Source: Thermosynechococcaceae cyanobacterium MS004 (GTDB taxonomy: Bacteria > Cyanobacteriota > Cyanobacteriia > Thermosynechococcales > Thermosynechococcaceae). Taken from it: 64,000 bases of DNA. The stretch spans positions 124,001-188,000 of the forward strand of contig JAKRSB010000081.1 of assembly GCA_022402525.1 (NCBI GenBank). Reading direction: 5' to 3'. A program made the position numbers and the translations under genes. The notes below the pieces were generated by a model that saw nothing but the letters and a program-made list of their open reading frames with translations, was not told the origin of the DNA and made no database searches. Below are positions 33,294 through 42,500 of the stretch, piece after piece (within the stretch, counting starts at the first letter, position 1; each line of letters begins with the position of its first letter).

Positions 33294-33335
33294 TTGACAT
33301 CGTGGGGGTCTCCCGTTCGAGTCGGGATGTGTCCA
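33294..33335 (+). pseudogene. tRNA-Val(GAC) 3' half, probable attR
   Basis: The sequence fits a tRNA from anticodon loop to discriminator base: loop TTGACAT (anticodon GAC, valine), stem CGTGG, variable loop GGGTC, T-arm TCCCG-TTCGAGT-CGGGA (perfect five-base stem), acceptor strand TGTGTCC and A. The 5' half is absent: the acceptor complement GGACACA is not found upstream and the anticodon stem does not pair. Tailed phages often integrate in tRNA 3' ends, leaving such a copy at one border. Confidence 0.65.
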
Positions 33336-33493
33336 TTGGCTAGGGAACCGTTTACTAATAAGGCTTGCGGGGTTTCCTGGGAAACTTCATAGGTCGATTT
33401 TTGTCGACCGCTCGCCTTGAGTCGAGGGCATTTAGCCGTCAAACAATCAACACGGCGCTCAATGGCTTAGGGACTCTTGACTATCCAAATCTA

Positions 33494-33913
33494 TTACGGA
33501 CTCAAAGAGACAGTGGCCGAAAATTCGGTGGGGTTATGGAGAACACCTACAATAATTTTCCAGTCCTCATCGACTTTACGCAGGGTGTAGGTGAAACCAA
33601 AGTGCTCTAGGACGGAACCATTGGTTTTGTAGCGAGTCGCTGTGCCGCTGACAATTGCCTGGTTTTCGCTGACTTGATTGATTTGTAAGCCATGCACCTT
33701 ACTTTCTTTAAAGTCCCCTTCTTTCAATTCCTCGAAAAATTTGTTAAACGTACCTTTAACTTCTACATCATTGCTTATGGGTACGACAGCTTTCAGCGTT
33801 ATGAGTAGGGCGGGCAGGTGGATAAAGGGAGCAACCAAGTCTGGGTTTAGTGTATTGAAGGCTTCTGCATAGTCGATAAAAGTTTTGAAAACGGCTTTAG
33901 TATCGTCGGTCAT
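33494..33913 (-). CDS. NTF2-like/SnoaL-fold protein
   Basis: A 139-residue protein. The pattern of a starting helix (DDTKAVFKTFIDYAEAFNTL), a second helix (NKFFEELKEGDFKES) and a C-terminal sheet (AIVSGTATRYKTNGSV, EDWKIIVGVLH) is typical of SnoaL/NTF2 folds. Function varies and cannot be given. I start at ATG 33913, which has AGGAGAG upstream; a longer frame to 34033 would overlap the hydrolase. It lies behind the hydrolase gene, 25 bases from its stop, so the two form an operon. Confidence 0.65.
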   Translation of the reverse strand: MTDDTKAVFKTFIDYAEAFNTLNPDLVAPFIHLPALLITLKAVVPISNDVEVKGTFNKFFEELKEGDFKESKVHGLQINQVSENQAIVSGTATRYKTNGSVLEHFGFTYTLRKVDEDWKIIVGVLHNPTEFSATVSLSP

Positions 33914-33938
33914 GATTGTGCTCTCCTGAAGTATGGTT

Positions 33939-34799
33939 TTACGTTGTGCCGAATGATGCTCTAGAAAAGAGGTCAAGGATTGCGGGGAGGACTGTTGGAG
34001 CAGCACCCTCTGGAATTTCGTGCCCAACGCCATCTAGGGCGAGGTAGGTAGCGTTAGGGATCTGCTGGGCGTAGAGGGCAGCATGAGCTTCGGGGATGAG
34101 CGGATCTTCGGTGCCGTGTACTACTAGGGTGGGGGCAGTGATGCTGCTTAACTCTGCCATACGAGAACCAGAGCGTTGAATGGCGGTGAAGTGATGGGTA
34201 AGGCAGTGGGGGTTATAGCCTTGACGAATGACAAAGGCTTCTTGGTAAAGCTCTCGATACCGCTGCGCATCAAAGGGGTATCGGCTCCCTGACAACAGCC
34301 TCCAAAACTGAAGCTGAATGTCTAGAGGAGGAAGTTGGGCTGGGTCGAAGGGGGGATTCGGGCTAGGGTCAAACCCTAAGTTAGCGGAGTCGGCTGAGGA
34401 GGTTAAAGATGTGAGGGAGCGCACGTAGCTGGGATGGCTAATGGCAATGCGCTGGGCAATCATGCCGCCCATTGATACCCCAACGATATGGGCTGTTTTG
34501 ATGTTGAGGGCGTCTAGAAGACCAATGGCGTCTTTTGCCATGTCTTCTAGGCTGTAGGGGTTTGTAGCCCAGGTTGCGGGGTCAATGCGATCGGAGAGGC
34601 CAATATCGCGGTTGTCGAAGCGAATGACGTAGTAGTTTTGCTGAACGATGGGTTCGTAAAAGTAGGGAAACCAGTTGAGGCTTTGGGAGGCTAACCCCAT
34701 GATTAGCAGCACTACTGGATGAGAGGGATTGCCGAAAGCCTCGTAATAAAGGTCGAGACTATTAGTTTTGACTTTTCCACTTGATTGGAGAGATGTCAC
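33939..34799 (-). CDS. Alpha/beta hydrolase
   Basis: A 286-residue hydrolase. The nucleophile elbow is GVSMGG, the acid is in VHGTEDPLIP and the histidine in GVGHEIP; oxyanion residues come from LIMGLASQS. A lid is inserted between. Similar proteins act as esterases or haloperoxidase-like enzymes; the substrate cannot be given. GTG at 34799 is the start. The NTF2-like gene follows it. Confidence 0.85.
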   Translation of the reverse strand: MTSLQSSGKVKTNSLDLYYEAFGNPSHPVVLLIMGLASQSLNWFPYFYEPIVQQNYYVIRFDNRDIGLSDRIDPATWATNPYSLEDMAKDAIGLLDALNIKTAHIVGVSMGGMIAQRIAISHPSYVRSLTSLTSSADSANLGFDPSPNPPFDPAQLPPLDIQLQFWRLLSGSRYPFDAQRYRELYQEAFVIRQGYNPHCLTHHFTAIQRSGSRMAELSSITAPTLVVHGTEDPLIPEAHAALYAQQIPNATYLALDGVGHEIPEGAAPTVLPAILDLFSRASFGTT

Positions 34800-34924
34800 T
34801 GTTATAGATATCTGTGAAAGTATTAGTAGGTTCGGGTTGAAGATTAACCATCTTCAATGACATAAAATTATTGACCTGAATAAACATGAGCCAATTTCCT
34901 TCTCCGAATTCAAGTCCGGAATAT

Positions 34925-35791
34925 TTAGATTGGCTTGCTGAGCAGCCGAGTTTTTAATTCCTCAAATAAGTCAACTATTAATTGACCTAGATCTTCAACA
35001 TGGAGGCTAAGGGGTTCAAAATGCCATCCTTGTAACTCTTTGAAGAGCGGAGGCTGAAAATATTTATTTTGAAACTGTTCTGATAGAAAAGATACATCAT
35101 CTTCGGCTATTTCATCCCAATTAAAGGAAACTATGCTGGTCAGATTAAAAGTTTCACTACTTGAACGAATCAAGCACTCTGTCTGGCGTTGATTAGGATC
35201 AGTACAATTGTTTGATATTCTCCAACCTGACTTCAAAAGTCTGACAGTATTACTAATTTCAGGAGCAAGAAATATCGAAGGTTGATCAAGAATAAAGTTT
35301 TGATTTAGTAATTTTTCTGAATCAATCTTCTTGAGAATTTTTTCTGCATTCAATTCACCCAAACATTCTTTAAGAATTTTATTTCGCCTACTTGAGTTAT
35401 TACTTAAAACTTCAAGTAGAATAATATACTTACATCCGAGACTGTGCCCTAGCCATAAGTATTTTCCTTTCGAATAAACTTCAATAACACTGCTTGACTT
35501 ACTTTTTTCTTTTAGTTTTCTAATGATTTCAGATTTAACAATCTGCTGCTCTTTTAGTAATTGAAGAGATACTTTCCAGTGATCGAATTCAAATGGATTC
35601 AAAGGAAATCGATATAATATTATCGAATAACCTTGATCAAATAAAAATTGAAAAAGATGTTTGTATGCCCAAGCAGGAAAGGAACCAAAGACAAAACTGC
35701 CAATAAACTGAATAACTCCTTTGGGGTTTGAATGCAATAAAGCCTGACTATTTGATATTTTTTCATATTCTAGATAATTATTTTTTTTCAT
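34925..35791 (-). CDS. DUF1350-family protein, hydrolase fold
   Basis: The 288-residue protein resembles DUF1350, a cyanobacterial and plastid family with an alpha/beta hydrolase fold: PKGVIQFIGSFVFGSFPAWA, YKHLFQFLFDQGYSIILYRF, FEFDHWKVS and WLGHSLGCKYIILLEVL. The serine of the elbow is present (GHSLG). No biochemical role is known to me. The gene is much richer in A/T than its neighbours, with many Asn, Lys and Ile codons, so it was probably acquired. Confidence 0.75.
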   Translation of the reverse strand: MKKNNYLEYEKISNSQALLHSNPKGVIQFIGSFVFGSFPAWAYKHLFQFLFDQGYSIILYRFPLNPFEFDHWKVSLQLLKEQQIVKSEIIRKLKEKSKSSSVIEVYSKGKYLWLGHSLGCKYIILLEVLSNNSSRRNKILKECLGELNAEKILKKIDSEKLLNQNFILDQPSIFLAPEISNTVRLLKSGWRISNNCTDPNQRQTECLIRSSSETFNLTSIVSFNWDEIAEDDVSFLSEQFQNKYFQPPLFKELQGWHFEPLSLHVEDLGQLIVDLFEELKTRLLSKPI

Positions 35792-36291
35792 GTGTCTTAT
35801 AAGTATAGTTTGATATCAATTTTATATTTTTTGAATTTTAATTATTGAAAGTAGCTTTATAAACTCCCAAATTTATATTAATCAATTAAACTTTTATATG
35901 ACAAAACTATGTTCGTAATAGTAATTCAGAGATCATAGATTTGCTTCATAAAGTATTATATTTATGACCGATAATTCTTGAAATTGAAAACCTGGCCTAG
36001 AAAAATAGATCAGGATAAATTTATATGAAAAAAGTTCTAGTATTTATAACAAAAAGGATGAAGCTTCTGATTTTTACTAGCATTTAAAAATCATTTGGAC
36101 TGTTGATATGCTGGTTGACTGACACAACATGAATCTAAATCTCTGAAATCATTACTTGACAAAGACTTCAAGCAGTAGAAGCATAGAGTTGATGAGCAAA
36201 GACTGCAACCCTTGCTATAAAAGATTTCTAATCGATCTACGTCAAACTTGTGTAAGTCAACCAGGTTGTTATGTAACTATATTTGCTCAAA
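35792..36291. other. AT-rich gap without supported genes
   Basis: Very AT-rich sequence with frequent stops in all frames and no RNA structure that I can defend. It is probably part of an acquired segment together with the genes on both sides. Confidence 0.5.
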
Positions 36292-36855
36292 TCACAGCTC
36301 AAATAGCGCATTGCCACCGCTAATAGGCAATGCATAAGCTAACTCGCCTACTTCTGACTGATCACCCTTAGGTTGATCGGTTGTGAAGAAAGTCCCGCGA
36401 TGCTCTGGAATAATTAATAACTGAGCTTGTTTTGATGTAGATTTTGGACTGATAGAAATTTCAGCGTAACCCCGCAACTCAAAATTACTATCTGCCAGGA
36501 GTTTGTCGTCTAAAATATTTGGCTGTAAAATGAATAAACCGGTATCGTTACCATCTATAGAAAATGTAAAGGTTGATGTTTGAATGTCACCATCGTTTTT
36601 AAAATCACTTTCTAATACATCTTTATCTGAACCTGTAGAGTCAAGAAAAGTACGAATGCTTGTCGAATTGAAATCTGAAGTTCTTGTTGTTGCAACAAGT
36701 GATAGAGTTACCTGATCTTTTGAGATGTTTGAAATTGTCAAAAAGTAGCCTTGTAAAATTGTTCGAGTTATTGCAGAAAGAGCTGGAATCTTATCTGTAA
36801 CGAATCTGGGAAGTTGAGGTTTTAAAAGCAGTTCAAATGTGGAAATTAATGTCAT
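36292..36855 (-). CDS. Hypothetical protein (187 aa), beta-rich
   Basis: The product is rich in beta strands and Ser/Thr, with ISNISKDQVTLSLVATTRTS and FTFSIDGNDTGLFILQPN, and ends in GGNALFEL. No domain is recognised. AAGGAG lies before the ATG, so it is probably translated. It is AT-rich like the DUF1350 gene. It could be a secreted or surface-associated protein but no signal peptide is visible. Confidence 0.5.
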   Translation of the reverse strand: MTLISTFELLLKPQLPRFVTDKIPALSAITRTILQGYFLTISNISKDQVTLSLVATTRTSDFNSTSIRTFLDSTGSDKDVLESDFKNDGDIQTSTFTFSIDGNDTGLFILQPNILDDKLLADSNFELRGYAEISISPKSTSKQAQLLIIPEHRGTFFTTDQPKGDQSEVGELAYALPISGGNALFEL

Positions 36856-37544
36856 AAAGTATCTCCTTGGTTTGTTGAATTAAGAAATATATTGATTCCA
36901 GAAAAATTGGAATTTTTCTACTTGATTGCATACTGTCCAGATTTACTGTCGCTCTGTAGCGAGAAGATAAATCTGAAATCCGAATTTTTGATTTTGGGAG
37001 TAGATTAGCTTTCATACCCCATTTGCTTATGGTGGGATTTTGATTAAAGATTTTAGACAAATTAATCCTATGGATGCTATTAAATACATGATCAAGAGTG
37101 TTGGAATTGATGTATAATTTATTGCAATTTAATGTTTCTACCTAACTCATCTGTAAAAGAAATAACTTATATCTGATTGTTACTTCAGTAAGAAAAAGTG
37201 AGGTTTTATGGTATTTTCTTGTAAAGTTTTTGTAATATTGGCGTGATCGCCTATAGTCCCATAGCCCAAACAGCCCAGCAGTTTGGGTTAGGCATAGGCA
37301 GAGCGATCGCCAACGAATGACTCGATGAATTTTTTTGCAGAGAAAAATATTGTTCTAAATCTTCACTATTGAGCGATCGCTTCGTAAAGGTTCTGTCCTT
37401 GTGCGGCGATCGCTCTCTTTTCTCTCAAACTATCCAACAGAAAAGAGGGTGGCTTTTGTAGGGCGATCGCCACCAACGTATTTAGTGCTTCGAGCTACAC
37501 TGTTACTAATCGACCCGTTTAGTGCTTTAGTACACTTAACCTCT
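36856..37544. other. Gap with HIP1 cluster
   Basis: The left half is AT-rich. From 37240 the sequence changes to a dense group of HIP1-type sites (37303, 37375, 37408, 37461). A hairpin CCCAAAC / GTTTGGG lies at 37267-37289. The edge between the two compositions, near 37240, may be the right end of the acquired segment. No gene is supported; a small minus-strand frame overlapping 36855 is not convincing. Confidence 0.4.
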
Positions 37545-37748
37545 ATGCACGAAGTCATCGAGATACCCGTTGAGTTGACTCACTTTCAACTCCCTGAAGC
37601 CGTTCACGCTCGTCTTCAACTATTGTTAGATCGCCAAGATGCTGATGAAATCCTTACTCCGATGGAAAAGCAAGAGGCAGAGGGTTTAGTCGAATTAGCT
37701 GAGTTTCTGTCTCTCCTGCATCTGCGGTCACAAACGGTTACACACTAA
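37545..37748 (+). CDS. Small partner protein of HNH nuclease (67 aa)
   Basis: The 67-residue protein starts MHEVIEIPVELTHFQLPEAV and has RLQLLLDRQDADEILTPMEK, ending with a helix EFLSLLHLR. It is acidic and helical, six bases before the HNH gene. Such a small gene before an HNH gene is a pattern I associate with cyanobacteria. An antitoxin-like or immunity role is possible but not shown. I start at ATG 37545 because the longer frame begins in HIP1-rich DNA. Confidence 0.65.
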   Translation: MHEVIEIPVELTHFQLPEAVHARLQLLLDRQDADEILTPMEKQEAEGLVELAEFLSLLHLRSQTVTH

Positions 37749-37754
37749 TAATAA

Positions 37755-38177
37755 ATGGCATCGATCCCTGCATCTTTGCGTCAATTGGTCATTCAGAGGG
37801 CAAGAAACCGTTGCGAGTACTGCGGTTTATCACAATTGGGGCAGGTAGCCACATTTCACATCGATCACGTAACCCCTGTCGTGGCAGGTGGCTTAACGAC
37901 AGCCGATAACTTAGCACTTGCGTGTGTCGCTTGCTCGCTCTACAAAGGAGCAAAGCAAAACGTAGAAGACCCTGAAACGACCAAAACAGTAAAGATTTTC
38001 AACCCTCGTCAACAACTTTGGACAGACCACTTTCGCTGGAATGGTGTTGAGGTTGTTGGGGTTACAGCAGTGGGACGTGCAGCCGTAAATGCATTGAAGC
38101 TGAATCGTCCACTCATACTGGCAATTTGGACAGAAGAAGAACTACTGAGCCGTCACCTGCCACCATCACCGTCATAA
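37755..38177 (+). CDS. HNH endonuclease (chromosomal)
   Basis: A 140-residue HNH protein. The zinc and catalytic pattern is clear: RNRCEYCGLSQ, FHIDHVTPVVAGG, NLALACVACSLYKG. A C-terminal part of about 60 residues with FNPRQQLWTDHFRW is typical of a cyanobacterial subgroup of unknown role. The partner gene lies six bases upstream and probably shares a transcript. Confidence 0.85.
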   Translation: MASIPASLRQLVIQRARNRCEYCGLSQLGQVATFHIDHVTPVVAGGLTTADNLALACVACSLYKGAKQNVEDPETTKTVKIFNPRQQLWTDHFRWNGVEVVGVTAVGRAAVNALKLNRPLILAIWTEEELLSRHLPPSPS

Positions 38178-38298
38178 ACTTAAGTCAAACTTTGGCGTTT
38201 GTAGGGCGATCGCCTCAGCATCAGCTCCCCTACAGATGAAGACTCTGGAGTGAAACAGGGCGACCACGTCCATTCACGCGTCTATTCATTAGAGTTGG

Positions 38299-38676
38299 CT
38301 ATGCTGGCAAAATAGAAATACCGTAGGCATTCATTCGATGGTCGCGAGTGACCAATGTGCATCCTTCGAGAATAGACTGAGCGATGAGCATTCGATCAAA
38401 AGGGTCATCGTGGTGTCTGGGCAGAGAACTTGCTTTCATCGCATGGGCCAATGTTATAGACAGTGGCTCAAAACGACAGATCGAAATAGCCTTTGGCAGG
38501 TCGTCGGGCGCTTCTAGCTTGCCAATTGCTGTTTTTATCGCAATTTCCCAGCCGCTGGCTGCACTCACAAAGACGCTATTTTTACTATCAACCACTTGGG
38601 CGCGAATATCCTTTGACAGGGTTGGATCATCAGCCAGACACCATAACAGAATATGAGTATCTAGCAGCAACCTCAT
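38299..38676 (-). CDS. VapC-type PIN-domain toxin
   Basis: A 125-residue PIN protein with the acidic residues of the fold: LLDTHILLWCLADD (Asp6), SGWEIAIK (Glu), HHDDPFDRMLIAQ (Asp), and VTRDHRM (Asp). VapC toxins cut tRNA or rRNA. It overlaps its antitoxin by four bases, the usual order with antitoxin first. Confidence 0.9.
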   Translation of the reverse strand: MRLLLDTHILLWCLADDPTLSKDIRAQVVDSKNSVFVSAASGWEIAIKTAIGKLEAPDDLPKAISICRFEPLSITLAHAMKASSLPRHHDDPFDRMLIAQSILEGCTLVTRDHRMNAYGISILPA

Positions 38677-38912
38677 GGAGCTTCACCTTGAAAGGCACTT
38701 GCTAGGTCTGGCGGTAGCTCATCAAAATCCTCAGCAATTTTGACCTTGCCTCGCCAGATGCCTAGAGGCCGAGGGCTAGTTTGGTCGGGATAAGGAATTA
38801 ACTTAACGACTGGTTTACCGGCTTTGCTGATGATGACTTCCTCGCCTGCGATCGCCATTTCAATGAGGCGGGAAAGCTGGCTTTTAGCTTCGTGGATGTT
38901 AGTGGTATGCAT
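38673..38912 (-). CDS. Phd/YefM-type antitoxin
   Basis: A 79-residue antitoxin with an N-terminal Phd/YefM DNA-binding fold: NIHEAKSQLSRLIEMAIAGE, EEVIISKAGKPVVKLIPY. The C-terminal part (FDELPPDLASAFQG) would bind and block the toxin. Such antitoxins repress their own promoter together with the toxin. Confidence 0.9.
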   Translation of the reverse strand: MHTTNIHEAKSQLSRLIEMAIAGEEVIISKAGKPVVKLIPYPDQTSPRPLGIWRGKVKIAEDFDELPPDLASAFQGEAP

Positions 38913-39070
38913 ATCTTTTGTTGCTCTAACAAAGGTTAGCTAAGCCTAGTCTAGCTTATGTCATTATCTAAAGATCCGTCCTAATTCATACCAAGGTCGA
39001 AAACTCCATAGCCGATTGGATGACCGAGCGAAGCGATCTCGCCGTTTCTGACTATTTGCCAGTGGCAATA

Positions 39071-39247
39071 CTAGCGTGAACGTAGCCACTCCTCCAGAGC
39101 CGCAGCACTAGAAAAATTGAGCAATGCCTCGCCCCGTAACTCTAATTGTTCAATGGAAAGGGATTCAACCCGCGAGGTTAGGGCTGGAGAGACTGCTTCT
39201 GGGTTTGACCCTTGTCCAGCAGCCGTAAAAAAGCGTTTTTGAATTTG
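39071..39247 (-). pseudogene. DUF4351 C-terminal remnant
   Basis: A minus-strand frame without a start codon, bounded by TAG at both ends, encodes ALTSRVESLSIEQLELRGEA and LLNFSSAAALEEWLRSR. This is the repeat-like C-terminal DUF4351 segment found at the end of Rpn/PD-(D/E)XK transposase-like nucleases in cyanobacteria. The nuclease part is missing. It marks decay of a mobile-type gene. Confidence 0.6.
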
Positions 39248-39426
39248 CTAGACGATTAAAAAAAACTGCGGTTATTCAGTCGCCTCTCTGGAGACGCCTG
39301 GTGCTTTGACGCGGATAGCCATGACGCGATTTTTCTTTTTGAAGAGTGTATACTTGCTTTCATAAATTTAATATATATATCTATGGGATGATGTAAAAAA
39401 AAGATTTAATCTAGTACAGGTAAATT

Positions 39427-39520
39427 CCCCATCCCCTTGGGGCGAAATCTTGAGATTGCAATGCGGAGCAAAGCTCCACGAGCAATTTAGTTTTGATACC
39501 CCGTCCACTTGCGGCGGGGT
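39427..39520. repeat. Hairpins resembling an IS200/IS605 end
   Basis: CCCCATCCCCTTGGGG (39427-39442), GGAGCAAAGCTCC (39465-39477) and the imperfect hairpin ACCCCGTC/GGCGGGGT (39498-39520) followed by AGTTCATTCC lie together. Foldable GC-rich ends next to a short T-rich flank are typical of IS200/IS605 termini, but no transposase is present here. They could also be a terminator group before the STAND gene. Confidence 0.4.
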
Positions 39521-39552
39521 AGTTCATTCCACTTATATACAAGAAATAAAAA

Positions 39553-42500
39553 ATGACTGACGCTGAGGCTTTGGCTCTGGTGGATAGGCTACTGCAAGCA
39601 ACTGCTCAATCCAGCCTCAGCGATCTTCAGTCCGCTATTTTACAGGGAGTTTGGGTCGGACATTCCTATCAGAAACTTGCAGATTGCCTCGGCTACGAAG
39701 TTGACTACATCAAGCAAATTGCAGCGCGGCTCTGGAAGCAGCTTGCAACCATTACTGGGGAAGAAGTTTCTAAGCGGAACCTTCAGTCCGTCCTGCGGCG
39801 CTATCAAGAGAGTCACCTTACCCCCAATCATCACCTTCAGGACTGGGGCGAGGCGAGTGATATTTCTCACTTTTATGGTCGTCAGTCTGACCTACACACC
39901 CTAGAAGCTTGGGCGCTCAGCACCCGCTGTCGGCTGATTGGCATTTTTGGCATTGGCGGCATCGGTAAAACCACTCTTTCCGTTAAATTGGCTCAGACGG
40001 TTCAGACCCAGTTTGACTGCCTCATCTGGCGCAGTTTGCGGCAAGCACCCCCTCTGCCAGAGCTACTGAACGATATCGTGCCCCTTCTCATGGGGGCTGA
40101 GGTGACGGGGGCTTCGGTAGCTGTCTTGATGGAGCAGCTTCAACAGAAACGCTGTTTATTGGTTCTCGATAACGTGGAGTCGATTTTGCAGAGCGGCAAC
40201 CGCAGCGGCCAATACTTAACGGGCTATGAAGATTATGGCCAGCTCTTTGAGCGTATCTGTGATCAACCCCACCAGAGCTGCGTCATCTTGACCGGACGTG
40301 AAAAGCCAGGGGGCATTGCCCACCGCGAAGGGCAAGCGCTCCCCGTGCGATCGCTTCAGATCCAGGGGCTTCCAGCGATCGCCGCCCAGCAGATCCTGAT
40401 CGACCGAGGGCTATCCTCTACCCCACAACAGTATCAAGTGCTGGTGAACTATTTTGGCGGGAACCCTCTTGCCCTAAAGCTTGCCGCGACGACCATTCAA
40501 ACCCTGTTTGGAGGCGATATCCAGACCTATATGGCGGAGGGCAGCACCGTTTTTAGTAACCTCTGGGACTTACTCGATCAGCAGTTCCAGCGGCTATCGC
40601 CGCTCCAGCAGCAGGTCATGTACTGGTTTGCCATCAACCGCGAAGGGATTACAGCCTCCCAACTCCAGGCAGAATTTTTGCCAAAACAGCCGTTATCGAA
40701 GCTCCTAGAAGTGCTGGAATCTCTGCACCAACAGTCTCTGCTGGAATCAACTGAAATGGGCTTAACCCAACAGCCCGTGATTATGGAATACGTAACCGAC
40801 CGATTCATTGAAGCCATCGAGCAGGAATTGATTCACAGAGAACTGAATCTGTTGCGAACCCATGTCCTCCTTGAAGCTCAGACCCAAGACTATCTGCGAG
40901 AGGCTCAGACCCAGCTCATTGTCTGCCCCCTAGCAGAACGACTTTTAGCCCACTTTGGCGATCAAACTCAGCTAGAGCAGCACCTTTACCAAATTGTAGA
41001 CAGTCTGCGGGCCACTCCAGCGCATACGGGCTACGCAGGGGGCAACCTTCTCAATTTGTTTGGCAACCTCAAAACCAATCTCAAGGGGTTTAACTTTTCT
41101 GGTCTGTTCGTTCGCCAAGCCCATCTGCTCAATGCAGCTCTCCATGAGGTTGATTTCACGGATGCTCAGTTTAGCCAAACTGTCTTTGCTGAAACCTTTG
41201 GTGGGGTTGTGGGTGTGGCGTTCAGCCCCGATGGGAAACGGTTCGCCACGAGCGACACCAAGGGAGACATCCAAATTTGGGATGCGCAAACGGGAGCCCA
41301 GATCCGTCGCTGTAGGGGACATCAGCACTGGACTTGGGACGTAGCCTTTAGTCCCAATGGGCAGTATCTCGCTAGCGCCAGTGACGACTACCGCGTCAAA
41401 CTCTGGGATGTAGAAACAGGGCAATGCCTGCAAACCTATGAGGGCCATACCAATTCTGTGAATGCCGTGGCCTTCAGCCCCAATGGACAGATTATTGCCA
41501 GTTGTGGACAGGACGCCACCATTCGGCTGTGGCAGGTTATCCCTAGAACTCCCACCCCCGCCCTGCAAACCCTTGTGGGGCACCAGGGCCGCATCTGGGC
41601 GATCGCCTTTAGCCCCGACGGTCAAACCCTAGCCAGTGGCGGCGAAGATTGCGACTTACGACTCTGGGATGTCGCAACAGGCCGCTGCAACCAGACTTGG
41701 AAAGCCCATAATCATTGGGTTCGTTCCCTTGCCTTTAGTCCCAATGGACAGTACCTTGCCAGCAGCAGCTACGACCTCACCATCAAACTCTGGGATCTCC
41801 AGACGCCAGAACTTACCCCAGAACGTACCCCAGACTGCCTCCAAACCTTTACGGGACATTCCCAAGCGGTCACGGCGATCGCTTTTAGCCCCAAGGGTGA
41901 TCGTATCGCCAGCGGCAGCTTTGACCGCACCGTAAAACTCTGGGATGTTAATACAGGCCGCAACCTAAATACATTTTTTGGACATACCAGCCGCCTTTGG
42001 ACCTTGGCTTACCATCCTAACGGACAGCAAATTGTCAGCGGCGGCGATGACCATGCCACCAAATTTTGGGACTTACGATCTGGGCGCTGTACCAAAACCC
42101 TGGTCGGTCATACCAATGCCGTCTTATCCCTAGCCCTTAGTCCCGATGGCCAGTACCTCATTAGCGGCCATGAAGATCAGGCCACCCGAATTTGGGATAT
42201 TCAGAAGCGAGTTGTTCTCCAGACCCTACGGGAGCATACCAATCGAGTCTGGGCAGTGGCCTTTCAGCCTGCTGGCCAACAGTCCCTACTCGCCAGCGGC
42301 AGCGCTGACTACACCATTAAGCTTTGGGATTGGCAGTCCGGCACCTGCCTCAAAACGCTGCAAGGCCATAATAGTTGGGTCTGGAGCGTCGCCTTTAGCC
42401 CCGATGGGCAACACCTTGCCAGCAGTAGCTATGACCACACCCTTAAACTTTGGGATGTTGTCACCGGAGACTGCCTTCATACCCTACAAGGGCACGGTAG

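Larger units (their letters stand above)
33171..33493. other. Prophage right border region
   Basis: This stretch holds the inverted repeat at 33210-33238, the tRNA-Val fragment at 33294-33335 and a short GGTCGA/TCGACC hairpin at 33391-33409. No gene is supported. The promoter of the endolysin-terminase operon should lie in its left part. Confidence 0.6.

Noticed and set aside
1-33335. An integrase or transposase for the prophage in this window
   Set aside because: No tyrosine or serine recombinase motif is visible in any translated frame; it probably lies beyond the left edge.
33240-33335. An intact tRNA gene
   Set aside because: The acceptor 5' strand and D-arm are absent and the 5' anticodon stem does not pair.
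33230-33442. A 70-residue minus-strand frame across the prophage border
   Set aside because: It runs through the tRNA-Val fragment on the opposite strand, which explains its HIPTRTGDP-type sequence. It has no family and no good ribosome-binding site.
36833-37060. A 75-residue minus-strand frame before the beta-rich protein
   Set aside because: It overlaps the start of a better supported gene, has no family and shows no clear ribosome-binding site.
39498-39520. A complete IS200/IS605 element
   Set aside because: Only hairpins are present; no TnpA or TnpB frame lies in the neighbourhood.
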